A stretch of DNA of 64,000 nt from positions 55,206 to 119,205 of the forward strand of contig NZ_JAKILT010000011.1 of assembly GCF_023283535.1 (NCBI RefSeq). Reading direction: 5' to 3'. The DNA comes from Shewanella sairae. GTDB lineage: Bacteria; Pseudomonadota; Gammaproteobacteria; Enterobacterales; Shewanellaceae. Positions 18,066-27,005 of the stretch are shown here, piece after piece. Each line of letters starts with the position of its first letter. The first letter of the stretch is position 1. A program made the position numbers and the translations under genes. The notes beneath the pieces are model-generated. The model saw only the letters and a list, made by a program, of their open reading frames with translations, did no database searches and was not told the origin of the DNA.

Positions 18066-18579
18066 GATATGTTTTCCCCTGGTGCTTAAGCCAGCCACCA
18101 ATATGCTTGCCGCGCGGATCATGATGGGTCCAGTGAATAACCCCACCCCATTTGTTCCATTCGTATTCACCGTAAAACTCAACTTCATCGCCCTCTTGCA
18201 AACCTGCGATGCGCTGGGCTAAATCAATATTATGCGCAACGAGAACCGTTTGGCCATTGGCTAATGTCAGTATAAACCTTTGATGACGACTGCCCTTATT
18301 GTCATCAGCTAAAACTCGAGTCACGGTTCCAGCAGCTTGTATTTGAAGGTTACTTTGTTGTTCAAATGCCTGCTTAATCTTGCCTGCGCCTATTTCATCA
18401 CTCGCCATTACACCAGCGGCGGCAGCCATGGCAGTATGCTCGGTGGCGGCAACTGCACGGTTATAAACAAAGCTCGCTATCGCCAATGCAATTAACATAA
18501 TCACGATGCGCATTAATACGCCTTGAATAACTTTGCGGTGCGAAGAAGCGACCTCAGGCGGCGTGGGGTTTTCATCCAT
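18061..18579 (-). CDS. DUF3465 family protein
   Basis: A 172-residue protein with one membrane helix (about residues 22-45) and a C-terminal OB-like domain. The ending (VIHWTHHDPRGKHIGGWLKHQGKTYQ, about 148-172) is characteristic of DUF3465. The segment after the helix (FILTLANGQTVLVAHNIDLAQRI, EGDEVEFYGEYEWN) resembles an OB fold in periplasmic proteins. It is probably anchored in the inner membrane with the domain in the periplasm. No function has been assigned. It is transcribed alone. Confidence 0.75.
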   Translation of the reverse strand: MDENPTPPEVASSHRKVIQGVLMRIVIMLIALAIASFVYNRAVAATEHTAMAAAAGVMASDEIGAGKIKQAFEQQSNLQIQAAGTVTRVLADDNKGSRHQRFILTLANGQTVLVAHNIDLAQRIAGLQEGDEVEFYGEYEWNKWGGVIHWTHHDPRGKHIGGWLKHQGKTYQ

Positions 18580-18729
18580 TATTTTATATCCCTACATTCA
18601 TGCTTGTGTTGTTGACGACTTCATTATTGACAACATTATGCACTGTTACTTTGATATCGGTGCAGCTCAAACTGTTATCATTAGTAAACTGAGTAGATTT
18701 TCATAACCTGCTCAGCGTGGTGGCAATGG

Positions 18730-19641
18730 TTATTGACCGGTATCAGCCATAAAGCAAGCGGTTACCTTTTTGCATTCAGCAAGTCGTTGTTGTAATGACT
18801 GCGGACATAAGGCTTGATAAGGTCTGAGCAGGTTGATTAACTGATGCAAAATATCTAGTGCAACCAAGGTATCTGCTGCAGCATACTGCAGTTGCAACTC
18901 AGATAATGGTTCTGATAACGGCTTTGCCCAGTTAGATAACGTGACCTTTTTACTCTTGGGTAGCTTAAGCTTTAACACGCTTGCAGCTATCTGCTGAGTT
19001 CCCATTTGCTTAGGTGCACCCAATTGATTCATTAGCCAATTGAGGTCCAATATATGCGTCATGTTAATCTCAAAATCACGCTTCATCGCGTTAATATCGC
19101 CTCGCAGCCCAATACCAACTTTGAGCTGTTTATCACTACTCAATATAGGCTGTAAAGCTGCCTGAAAAGGCGCAATATTGTCATCAATCATTCTAAACAG
19201 ATAACAGTGACTCGCGGTAGCAATCTGGATAAGTGAAATAGGGTTACTATTGCGTCTGCCCTTTTCAAAGGTCGCGGCGGTTTCAGTGTCAAAACCCAAC
19301 CAAGCCTGCGAACTAATATCAGTCATGGCTGCATGCAGTGATGCTTGTGTCACCACCGAAATACGGCGCAAAGCTTTATTGCCCTCTATATCGCTAGCTT
19401 GAGCGTGCTCAATACTATAGTCATTTAACTTCGCTAATTCACTATCATCGACTCGGGTAATTAAGCCCGTTCGCATTTGTAGCCAATGTAGCTGTAATTG
19501 GTTTTGTTCTGTTGTGACCGAACGGAAAAACGCAGCCTCTGCGATTTGCATTGCAGCAAAATACGCAGCAGCGTCTTTACCTAGCTCACGTCGGATAAGT
19601 GCAGCTTTGTCAGCTGCAAGGCCAAATTTAAATAAACTCAT
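18730..19641 (-). CDS. 3'-5' exonuclease, RNase D/WRN type
   Basis: A 303-residue protein with a DEDDy exonuclease domain (about residues 100-280). The visible catalytic set is Asp118 and Glu120 in LGFDTETAATF, Asp182 in GLRGDINAM, and Tyr253/Asp257 in YAAADTLVAL. This matches the two-metal-ion exonuclease fold shared by RNase D, the WRN nuclease and DNA polymerase I proofreading. It lacks the C-terminal HRDC domains of RNase D, so it is a stand-alone nuclease; whether RNA or DNA is its target cannot be read. The N-terminal 95 residues are helical and unrecognised. Confidence 0.85.
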   Translation of the reverse strand: MSLFKFGLAADKAALIRRELGKDAAAYFAAMQIAEAAFFRSVTTEQNQLQLHWLQMRTGLITRVDDSELAKLNDYSIEHAQASDIEGNKALRRISVVTQASLHAAMTDISSQAWLGFDTETAATFEKGRRNSNPISLIQIATASHCYLFRMIDDNIAPFQAALQPILSSDKQLKVGIGLRGDINAMKRDFEINMTHILDLNWLMNQLGAPKQMGTQQIAASVLKLKLPKSKKVTLSNWAKPLSEPLSELQLQYAAADTLVALDILHQLINLLRPYQALCPQSLQQRLAECKKVTACFMADTGQ

Positions 19642-19749
19642 ACCGTTACTCTATATTCAAACATCATAAAGAAAAATCATCATAGCTACAGTGCTAACGC
19701 GCACCAGGGCTTTGAATGCCAAGTGGCTAGCAATCAAGTATTGTAAAAA

Positions 19750-20349
19750 TCATTGAGTTACCCACATTAACCCGAGTTTTTTATCTATTGCTTCTGTGAC
19801 CTTGCGGCTAAAAGTCGCTATGCCGCTTGTTATCTCTTGGTACTCACTTTCTTGCGGAACATAATCAGGGTTATGTATTAACAGCCAAGCATCAAATCGA
19901 CTCCTAATTGTTTGCGCATTTAAAGCCGTCAGTAGTGGCTGTAAACTGCATAAATCATGGCTTTTAAATGCAAAAGACTCGCCATCGGCAGCCATTTTTA
20001 TCGCATCGTGATCATTGATGTCTATCCAGGTTTGAAACAAGCTGCCAGCGCCTTTTACCCGGTTTTCAGTATTGTTGAGGATATAATGATAAATATCGAC
20101 ATTACGATGACTGACATTAGGGCCGATCATTTCAACACTAGCGCTGGGCCAACTAACAGGAATTTGTTGGCTTTTTTTGCCGTTAATAAGCCGCGCTAAC
20201 CTTAATCGCCATGCTTGCTTTGCGGGTGCCTTTAGTAAATTGGCGCTTGGTTGCTTACCAAGAAGATAAGCCTCAATGCTCAACGGATAAAGTTGCAAAA
20301 ACTGGATATGCTCATCAGGTAAGGCAAACACATTAAAACGTAGTGCCAT
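19750..20349 (-). CDS. hypothetical protein, possibly DUF1877 (YfbM-like)
   Basis: A 199-residue cytoplasmic protein, starting MALRFNVFALPDEHIQFLQLYP. The ATG at 20349 was chosen because a GGAG lies about 8 bases upstream and the preceding in-frame codons encode an implausible hydrophobic extension. The C-terminal half (helical, ATFSRKVTEAIDKKLGLMWVTQ) and the opening strand-helix pattern resemble the DUF1877/YfbM family, but only loosely. No catalytic motif is visible. It lies alone between the exonuclease and the divergent flippase. Confidence 0.6.
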   Translation of the reverse strand: MALRFNVFALPDEHIQFLQLYPLSIEAYLLGKQPSANLLKAPAKQAWRLRLARLINGKKSQQIPVSWPSASVEMIGPNVSHRNVDIYHYILNNTENRVKGAGSLFQTWIDINDHDAIKMAADGESFAFKSHDLCSLQPLLTALNAQTIRSRFDAWLLIHNPDYVPQESEYQEITSGIATFSRKVTEAIDKKLGLMWVTQ

Positions 20350-20567
20350 TGGGGCTCCGCAAATAATCAAAAGTAAGCGTAAATAGCTGCCGATAATAGC
20401 AATGAATAACCCATGATACCTAAAACATTCATTGCCATTATCTGTTTTCATTTGCTATTCATTAGCTTGCAAGTTCACAGCTTTTATCAACAAACCTGAC
20501 AGATTAGAAAGAACTGGTTACTATTTGTCGCCATAAACGACAACGCTTTTTTTGAGAATAAAGCACA

Positions 20568-21848
20568 ATGACAGAGCCTTCTTTTAATCGTGCAAAAGAT
20601 GCTTTTATTAAAGCTATTTGGGCAACGCTTGCCAGCGTATCCTTAGGACTAGCATTCAAGATTTGGTTAGCGCAGTGGGTCGCAAAAAGCGATCTTGCCT
20701 TGTATCACACTGTCGTCGATATCATTTCCATGTCACTGATCCTGCTCAGCGGCTTTCGAGCCTCTATGGTAGTGAGTTTCTCACAAACTAAAAACGATGC
20801 AGATATCACCAATATTTTCCGTTATTCACTGATCACTATGGTATTATTCACTTGGGGATTAGTACTGCCCTATATTAAACATCAGCTCAATATTGATGTT
20901 GAATATATTCAGTTAGTCGGTGTTATTTTGGGAATGGGCTTCAAGGTATACTTCACCAATCAAATTGGCATGTACCGGCTGTACGACATCGCCAATAAAA
21001 CCACCTGGATTGAGCCTTTGGTGCAGGTATTACTTTTCTTGGTTTGTTACTACTTATTGGCTCAGACAGCTATGGCATCTTTGTTTTACAGTTTAATCCT
21101 GTCTAACTTTGCAGTCGCAAGTTTTATGTTTATTCAGCGCAGAAAACAGATCGCCACAACCCCGTTAGGACCGGTTCAACTCGACCCGGATATGCGAAAC
21201 TTTGTCAAAAAAAGCGTGATGTCATCACTTGAAATGGGAGCCAGTATTCTGATGGTTTACATTACAGTACTGCTGACTATTGGCTACTTCACCATTGATG
21301 AATTAGGTGACTTCCAAGTGGTGGTTCGTCCAATATTGGCTTATTTTACAATGTTATTTGTATTTCCTGTTTATCGCTATATTTTGCCGGAACTGGCTCA
21401 ATGTATCCGCAATCAAGAGCATCAACAAATAGCCTTAATTCGGCGTTGGTTTTTCAGGTTTAGCTTTGCAGTGAGTGGCGCTTTTATTATTAGCCTAGTG
21501 CTATTTAGCGATGAACTCGTGGCTATTGTGTTTCCAGAAACTTATGCCAATGCAGCGCCTATATTGTTGCATTTTGCGCTATTTTTTGGCTTTATGATGC
21601 TCAATGCCTATCAAATTGCCTATATCAAATCCCACGGCCACTTTTTGCAAAGTTTAATGATCCGTATCTTAGGCGTGGGCACATTATTGGCGATGTTTTA
21701 TATCTTACGTCTGTTTACCGATAACGTTGTAGCGGTGATCTTGGCCTTGGGGTTTGGCTATGTCAGTATGTTTATCGCCTCCAGCATTATCGAACGACGC
21801 TTAATTAAACAACATAGAGAAAATGCTACTCTCAATAATCAGCATTAA
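20568..21848 (+). CDS. oligosaccharide flippase-like membrane protein
   Basis: A 426-residue protein with about twelve to fourteen hydrophobic helices throughout, the build of the polysaccharide-transporter branch of the MOP (MATE/Wzx) superfamily. The opening (AIWATLASVSLGLAFKIWLAQW) and the later FPVYRYILPELAQ and FPETYANAAPILLHF match Wzx-like proteins, which flip lipid-linked sugars across the inner membrane. A conventional O-antigen cluster is absent; a GT4 glycosyltransferase lies 3 kb away on the other strand. The substrate is unknown. Confidence 0.75.
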   Translation: MTEPSFNRAKDAFIKAIWATLASVSLGLAFKIWLAQWVAKSDLALYHTVVDIISMSLILLSGFRASMVVSFSQTKNDADITNIFRYSLITMVLFTWGLVLPYIKHQLNIDVEYIQLVGVILGMGFKVYFTNQIGMYRLYDIANKTTWIEPLVQVLLFLVCYYLLAQTAMASLFYSLILSNFAVASFMFIQRRKQIATTPLGPVQLDPDMRNFVKKSVMSSLEMGASILMVYITVLLTIGYFTIDELGDFQVVVRPILAYFTMLFVFPVYRYILPELAQCIRNQEHQQIALIRRWFFRFSFAVSGAFIISLVLFSDELVAIVFPETYANAAPILLHFALFFGFMMLNAYQIAYIKSHGHFLQSLMIRILGVGTLLAMFYILRLFTDNVVAVILALGFGYVSMFIASSIIERRLIKQHRENATLNNQH

Positions 21849-21907
21849 CCAAACTCGGTTTTGCCTTTAAAAGCCCATAATTGGCGCTTCTGATTATCCC
21901 TCTATGT

Positions 21908-21936
21908 GCCCGTTGCCTTCTGGTACGGGCTTTAGA
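21908..21936 (+). terminator. weak terminator-like hairpin
   Basis: A GCCCGT/ACGGGC stem with an inner CC/GG pair, followed by only three T, 60 bases after the flippase gene. Confidence 0.4.
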
Positions 21937-22061
21937 GGACGTGACTCAACTGAGTGACGAGCATCAAACTCAAAGAATGTAAAAAATATGTTTATTTTTT
22001 GATCTCATAAAATTTCGATAACGTAGTGGCTGTTGAAATTAAATATCAAGGAATAATCCAG

Positions 22062-23453
22062 ATGACATTTTCAACCCCAATTACCCGTTATTTTTCCGTT
22101 GCTGCTATCTCAGTATTAGGTCTCACCGCATGTAGTGATGATGACGACAATATTAGCCAACCTATTCCCGTTCCGCCGATTGAAGTCGCAGACGCTGAGA
22201 TCCGCGTGATTCATGCCGGTAGTGATGCACCGCTGGTGAACGTGATGGCTAATGACAGCAGTTTTATTGATGACGTTGACTATGCAATGTCTAGCGGCTT
22301 AGCAACGGTCGATGCCGGTAGTTATTCTGTCACTGTCGATGCACAACTGCCTGACGGTACGACAACAACTGTGTTAAGTGCTGACTTAGCTGCGGCTGAA
22401 GATATGGAGTATACAGCCGTTGCTATCGGTAACGTTGCAGATAATAGTTTGATGCTAAAACTGATTGAAAACCCTGAACAAGATATTGCCGATAATTACG
22501 CTCGGGTTCAGGTATTGCACGCCTCTCCAGCAGTGGGCCTTGTTGATGTATATGTGACTGAACCTGATGCGGATATCAGTATGATGCAACCAACCTTATC
22601 AGCCAACTATATGGATGCCAGCCCACAACTTGAAGTTCCCGCTGCCGATTACCAAATTCGCATCACTGCGTCAGGTGCCAAAGATGTCGTGTTTGACTCT
22701 GGTACCGTTCCCTTAACTGATGAAGGGGATTACTTTATCTCAGCCATTCCCAATACTTGGTCTGGCGCTTCACCGGTAGCTTTATTAGTCGCGCTTCCAG
22801 AGGGACAACTACTACTGAATGACAAAAGCAGCGGTAGTGATATTCGTGTCATTCATGCCGTCGCGGACGCCCCTGCGGTAGATGTATTTTTAGATGAAAG
22901 CAACACAGCCGCTATCACTGACTTAATGTTTAAAGGCATTGCCGGTTACGTCAATATCCCAGAGGGTGAGCACACAGCGACAGTTGCGGCGAGCGCAGAT
23001 AATAATGTGGTTGTTATCGATAAAGCGCCTTTTGAGTTAGCCCTAGGTTCAAGCTATTCAATTTTCGCAACAGGCTCACTATCAGACAGTGACATTCAAC
23101 CTTGGGTCATTATGGAACAGCCACGCATGGTCGCAACTGAGGCAAAATTAACGGTATCACACACCGCCTACTCTGCGCCTGAAGTCGATGTTTATCTAAC
23201 AGCAACCAGTGATATTTCAGACGCAACACCGGTACTCACAGATGTCCCTTTCAGGGCGACATCTGGCAGCCTAAGCGTGCCTGCTGGTGACTATGTAGTA
23301 AGTGTTACGGTAGCAGATACGAAAACCGTCGCCATAGGTCCACTGTCTATCACGCTTGAAAACGGTGGCGTATATGGTATTGCCGCGGTAGATAGCACTA
23401 CCAGTGGCGCATTCGATGTAATTCTATTAGATGACTTTGTGATGGCTCCATAG
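22062..23453 (+). CDS. DUF4397 repeat lipoprotein
   Basis: A 463-residue secreted lipoprotein. The signal peptide ends in the lipobox LTAC (Cys24), followed by an acidic SDDDDN stretch. The mature part holds four repeats of the DUF4397 type, each opening with a strand like IRVIHAGSDAPLVNVM (near residues 45, 145, 258 and 363) and closing with a VPAGDY-like turn. These beta-sandwich repeats occur in cell-surface or periplasmic proteins of unknown role. The ATG at 22062 follows an AAGGA site; an upstream extension of 12 codons would spoil the signal peptide. It is transcribed alone with its own terminator. Confidence 0.82.
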   Translation: MTFSTPITRYFSVAAISVLGLTACSDDDDNISQPIPVPPIEVADAEIRVIHAGSDAPLVNVMANDSSFIDDVDYAMSSGLATVDAGSYSVTVDAQLPDGTTTTVLSADLAAAEDMEYTAVAIGNVADNSLMLKLIENPEQDIADNYARVQVLHASPAVGLVDVYVTEPDADISMMQPTLSANYMDASPQLEVPAADYQIRITASGAKDVVFDSGTVPLTDEGDYFISAIPNTWSGASPVALLVALPEGQLLLNDKSSGSDIRVIHAVADAPAVDVFLDESNTAAITDLMFKGIAGYVNIPEGEHTATVAASADNNVVVIDKAPFELALGSSYSIFATGSLSDSDIQPWVIMEQPRMVATEAKLTVSHTAYSAPEVDVYLTATSDISDATPVLTDVPFRATSGSLSVPAGDYVVSVTVADTKTVAIGPLSITLENGGVYGIAAVDSTTSGAFDVILLDDFVMAP

Positions 23454-23492
23454 GCAAAACAAAATAACAAACCTCGCCTTCCTAGCCCGTGT

Positions 23493-23527
23493 TGCGGCCG
23501 TTATATTTAACGGTCGCATTTTTATTT
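23493..23527 (+). terminator. terminator of the DUF4397 gene
   Basis: A TGCGGCCGTTA/TAACGGTCGCA stem with one mismatch, followed by a run of T broken by one A. Confidence 0.8.
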
Positions 23528-23838
23528 ACTGACTGACAACGGTTAAACTCGATTGCATTAAGTCAGTACACTAGGCAAATTAACAAAAGTTCCCGAGGTG
23601 CGTGTTTTTAAAGTCAGATTGTGAAGTGCGACAAAGTTTAAAATGAAAACCTGTGTTTCCGCTTAAAAGCATTATATCGGTCACACTCTAAGGTATGTAT
23701 TAATCGCTAATTTCAGTCATAATTAAGCATCTAGTTTTATTCTTAACAACAATGTAATTTGCTGTAACGGATGAATAATATTTGTATTATTCGTTATCGC
23801 TTGACTACTTATACAGACGTCACTTTGAGGACAAAAGT
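23528..23838 (+). other. upstream region of the CGNC DsbA gene
   Basis: A gene-free stretch that ends in the leader of the DsbA-family gene. It holds an 8-base perfect inverted repeat, GAATAATA at 23773-23780 and TATTATTC at 23785-23792, with a 4-base loop, extended by TAACG/CGTTA on either side. It could be an operator or an mRNA hairpin. Nothing else was recognised. Confidence 0.45.
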
Positions 23839-24495
23839 TTGATTAAACATATTGCTTTAGCGTTAACACTAGCCGTTGCTCCACTGAGCAGCTTTGCAGC
23901 ACAATTTGTTGAAGGTAAACACTTCACTGTTGTTTCAGATAAAGCCCCAAGTAGCGAACCAAAGCTAACTGAATTCTACTCTTTCTATTGTGGCAACTGC
24001 TTCAATATGGAAAAGATGTACATAGCAGACATCAAAGCAAACCTAGACAAGCAGGTTACTTTTGACAGCAAGCACGTAGATTTTGCAAATACTGAAATCA
24101 ACACTGAAGTAATGCGTTCACTTGCTGTGATTCAATCTTTAAAGAATCAAAAGCCATTAACTGACGCAATGTTTAAAGTTATCCAAGGCGAAAACGGTGA
24201 GAAACATGACCATAGCGCTCCGGGTCATAAGCATGATGAGCCAGTTAAGAGCCGTGACGATATCAAAGCAGTATTTGCTAAGTTTGGCGTTGATTCTGCG
24301 CAATACGACAAAGTCGCTGACAGCAAAGAGACTGATGCTAAGCTAGCACTATGGCGCACTCAGCAACGTGAATTCAAAGTACAAAGCGTACCTTCATTCA
24401 TTGTTAACGATAAATACCAAATCAACATGGGTTCAATCCGCACTTTAGGTGAATTGATTGATCTAATGAACTACCTAGCACTAGAGCATAAGTAA
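23839..24495 (+). CDS. periplasmic DsbA-family thiol:disulfide oxidoreductase (CGNC)
   Basis: A 218-residue thioredoxin-fold protein with a signal peptide (ALTLAVAPLSSFAA, cleavage near residue 20). The active site is FYCGNC (Cys51, Cys54), where DsbA has CPHC. The cis-proline loop is SVPSF (Pro185). It should introduce or shuffle disulfides in the periplasm; the changed dipeptide will shift its redox potential. A histidine-rich insert (residues 122-133, His123, 125, 130, 132) lies in the helical domain. The start is a TTG at 23839 with a GAGGACA site; the longer frame from 23782 would push the signal peptide inward. It is not linked to a DsbB gene, unlike the DsbL at 34.9 kb. Confidence 0.88.
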   Translation: MIKHIALALTLAVAPLSSFAAQFVEGKHFTVVSDKAPSSEPKLTEFYSFYCGNCFNMEKMYIADIKANLDKQVTFDSKHVDFANTEINTEVMRSLAVIQSLKNQKPLTDAMFKVIQGENGEKHDHSAPGHKHDEPVKSRDDIKAVFAKFGVDSAQYDKVADSKETDAKLALWRTQQREFKVQSVPSFIVNDKYQINMGSIRTLGELIDLMNYLALEHK

Positions 24496-24545
24496 CCTTT
24501 ATTTATCAATTTGCTAGCAAGCTATACGCTTGAGAAAGTTGAACT

Positions 24546-24575
24546 AAAAAGGCGCTAATTAAGCGCCTTTTTTAA
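24546..24575. terminator. bidirectional terminator
   Basis: An AAAAAGGCGCT/AGCGCCTTTTT stem with a 5-base loop lies between the convergent dsbA-like and glycosyltransferase genes. Confidence 0.88.
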
Positions 24576-24592
24576 TGCCATTTTGTAAAGGT

Positions 24593-25627
24593 TCAACGCT
24601 TAGCTGTGATCTGAGTTAATAGCTGCTGCCAGTTATTTAACACTGATAGCCATACTCCCTCACAACTTACTCGGTGTGCATCCGAGACTTGCAAACGCTC
24701 TCCTTCGACGACTTGCTTTAGCGCTATCTCAATCCCCGTAACCGATAACTCATTTAGTAATTTAAATGCTTGAGGCTCTTTTGGTTGCGATGACGCCAAA
24801 GCAGCCGTTTGATCAGCTAAGCCGTCAAGATTAGCCACTATTACCGCTTTACCTGCCGCTATAGCCTCAATACAAGTCAGACCAAAAGGCTCCCAGCGAG
24901 AAGGGATAATAACAATATCGCCTGCCGCTAAAAAATTAGCCACATCTTGCACTTCGCCCACAAATTCAACATGGCTAAGCCCATTCGCAAGCTTCACCAG
25001 TTCTGCTTGCTGATCCCCCTCACCAGCAATAGCCAGTTGCACTTTTTCGGCAGGTAACTTAGCCATTGCCCTAATCAATAAATCAAAACCTTTCTGCTCG
25101 CTTAAACGCCCGTATGCTAACAACTTTAATGGCTCTACTGACGATGGCGTATAGGTTTTGCTCGGCAATGCAGTAAAAGCAGCGAGCTCTTTACCTTGGC
25201 CTACCAGTACCATTTTAGCGGCAGTCGTTATCTCCAGTTCAGCTAACCAGTGTCGCTGCGACTCAGACACCAGTAGTACCTTATCCATCAGCCTATAAGT
25301 TAGTTTTAACATTAAAATGAAACGACGAGGCTCCTGCACACAGTGGCGCACAAACTCACGGCTATAATGGTGTTCTTGATAAAGAATTGGCGTACCGATA
25401 TTGGCAAGCTTAAGGGCAATAAATGCGGGGAGTTTTCGCCAACTTGCTGCAGCATGTACAACAATAACATCGGCTTGGTAACGCTGGAAGGAACAAGAAT
25501 TGAATTGGCGGTATAGAAGCTTAAAACTAAACGATTGTTGCAATGTGGACGCAGCAAGACTCTCCAGCGCTAAATTAACGCCGCCGAGTTTAGTATCATC
25601 GATTAAATGCACTACCTTTGGCCGCAA
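24593..25627 (-). CDS. glycosyltransferase, GT4 family
   Basis: A 344-residue GT-B fold glycosyltransferase. The N-terminal Rossmann half starts VVHLIDDTKLGGVNLALESL, and the C-terminal half carries the GT4 features LLAYGRLSEQKGFDLLIRA, IAGEGD and the E-x7-E motif in EPFGLTCIEA (about residues 243-252), which binds the nucleotide-sugar donor. The products of such enzymes are LPS, capsule or glycolipids. The start is TTG at 25627, supported by AAGGAG five bases upstream. The next gene upstream on the same strand is a cytochrome b561, 84 bases away, so a shared transcript is possible. Confidence 0.85.
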   Translation of the reverse strand: MRPKVVHLIDDTKLGGVNLALESLAASTLQQSFSFKLLYRQFNSCSFQRYQADVIVVHAAASWRKLPAFIALKLANIGTPILYQEHHYSREFVRHCVQEPRRFILMLKLTYRLMDKVLLVSESQRHWLAELEITTAAKMVLVGQGKELAAFTALPSKTYTPSSVEPLKLLAYGRLSEQKGFDLLIRAMAKLPAEKVQLAIAGEGDQQAELVKLANGLSHVEFVGEVQDVANFLAAGDIVIIPSRWEPFGLTCIEAIAAGKAVIVANLDGLADQTAALASSQPKEPQAFKLLNELSVTGIEIALKQVVEGERLQVSDAHRVSCEGVWLSVLNNWQQLLTQITAKR

Positions 25628-25711
25628 AGCAACTCCTTAACTTTAATCCCTTACCTATTAAGTTAAAGACATTACAGCCAATTTAAAAGAATTGTTTTGC
25701 CCAAATACAGA

Positions 25712-26242
25712 TCAATTACGAATAAAGTCCAGCAGGTGCAAACAGGCAAAAATAGCATGCAATACAATAAAACCGATAAACCCATGTGCAGCATCGATAT
25801 GATAACCACGCCACATAAGCGCTGCACTGGTGCCTTGAGTGGCAAACCAAAGTAAGCCTGTCACACCAACGGCAAAAAACAGCAACATACCCATCCCTTC
25901 GGTAATACTAAATAATCCTCTGCCACCAGCTATCGGAATTTTACCTTTAGTTAGACCAATGAGATCCGCTTTTAATTGTGAAAAATCAGCGACCAACCAA
26001 GGAAAATACTGGCGCCACTTGCCCTTTAGGCAAGTTGTGATTAGAAAGCTAATGGATAAGAATGCCCCCACTAACCCAAGGTAAACATGACTGGTGTCCC
26101 AGAAGCTGGCATGGGTACGCAGACTACGACCAATGAGGATCCAGCTGCTAGTAAATATCAAGTAGGCAGAGGTGATAATGATTAAAACATGTTGCAAATC
26201 AATATATTTTCTCGCCAAGCGTTTAAACATAGACTGCGCCAT
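25712..26242 (-). CDS. cytochrome b561-like membrane protein
   Basis: A 176-residue inner-membrane protein with four helices (about 17-37, 50-70, 116-134, 150-170). Histidines sit where b-type haem ligands are expected: LQHVLI, TSHVYLG, AAHGFIGFIVLHAI and CLHLLDF. This matches the cytochrome b561 domain. It probably passes electrons between the quinol pool and a periplasmic or cytoplasmic partner. It lies 17 bases downstream of hemG on the same strand. A link to HemG electron transfer is an inference from that spacing. Confidence 0.78.
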   Translation of the reverse strand: MAQSMFKRLARKYIDLQHVLIIITSAYLIFTSSWILIGRSLRTHASFWDTSHVYLGLVGAFLSISFLITTCLKGKWRQYFPWLVADFSQLKADLIGLTKGKIPIAGGRGLFSITEGMGMLLFFAVGVTGLLWFATQGTSAALMWRGYHIDAAHGFIGFIVLHAIFACLHLLDFIRN

Positions 26243-26259
26243 ATACTCTGCCTTTTAAT

Positions 26260-26787
26260 TTAAGCCGTTAACAAGTTGATGCTATCAGCGTAAGCATCGA
26301 CCTTTTGCCAATCTGTATATTCAATATTGGTATCAGCAGCGGTAGGACCTTTAGTGATCCACATAATAAAGCGAATGATATTTCTATCCATTGCTCCGTA
26401 GCTTGGGTAATTTAAATTGCCACCAAAGACTTCGGCCAATTTGGGTGCCCATGGCGATTTTTCAAGAAAAGCACGCATATAAGGGTTTGTTTCAGCGGTA
26501 TTCTTTAACGGTTTACGGGCGACTAAACTCACCGAAAAAAAGCTACTTGGCTTTTGCTCTAATAACGCTTGGTTTGCTTCAATAAAATCATAAACTGCTG
26601 GATTATGCTTACCATGACGAATACTGGCACCGATAATTATTTTATCAAACTCTGCTAAATTCACCTTGTCGGCAAGACTTACTGCGGTAACGCTATTACC
26701 AGCAGCCGTTAGCTTATCTTCTAAATAAGCACTAATTTTGCGCGTCTGGCCATGTACACTGGAATAAACAATAACGATTTTGCTCAC
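26260..26787 (-). CDS. hemG: menaquinone-dependent protoporphyrinogen IX dehydrogenase HemG
   Basis: A 175-residue long-chain flavodoxin. The FMN phosphate loop is VYSSVHGQTRKIS (about 7-19), and the HemG-specific text IIIGASIRHGKHNP and FSVSLVARKPLKNTAETNPYMRAFL is clear. It oxidises protoporphyrinogen IX to protoporphyrin IX in haem synthesis, passing electrons to quinones at the inner membrane. The start is GTG at 26787 with AGGGAG eight bases upstream. It heads a probable operon with the cytochrome b561 gene. Confidence 0.92.
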   Translation of the reverse strand: MSKIVIVYSSVHGQTRKISAYLEDKLTAAGNSVTAVSLADKVNLAEFDKIIIGASIRHGKHNPAVYDFIEANQALLEQKPSSFFSVSLVARKPLKNTAETNPYMRAFLEKSPWAPKLAEVFGGNLNYPSYGAMDRNIIRFIMWITKGPTAADTNIEYTDWQKVDAYADSINLLTA

Positions 26788-26927
26788 CAGACATCTCCCT
26801 AAACTAGGTTTTTAAAGTGAATGAATTTAATAAATAAATCATAGGTGATTTAGTTAAAAGATTACATGAAACAGATCACGAGGAGGGGGGGAATAATCCA
26901 AATTAGCTTTATCTACTTCACAAAATT

Positions 26928-26967
26928 AACAGCGGGACTCCCCAAAAGAGGTAGTCCCGCTGTTTTT
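26928..26967. terminator. terminator between hemG and DUF1111 regions
   Basis: A 12-bp stem, AACAGCGGGACT/AGTCCCGCTGTT, with a 13-base loop. It follows the DUF1111 gene on the minus strand (TTAATTTT after the stem) and has five T on the plus side. Confidence 0.75.
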
Positions 26968-27005
26968 ATAGCCGAGGACGGCAGTTTCAGTTATGCAGAT
27001 TTCGA

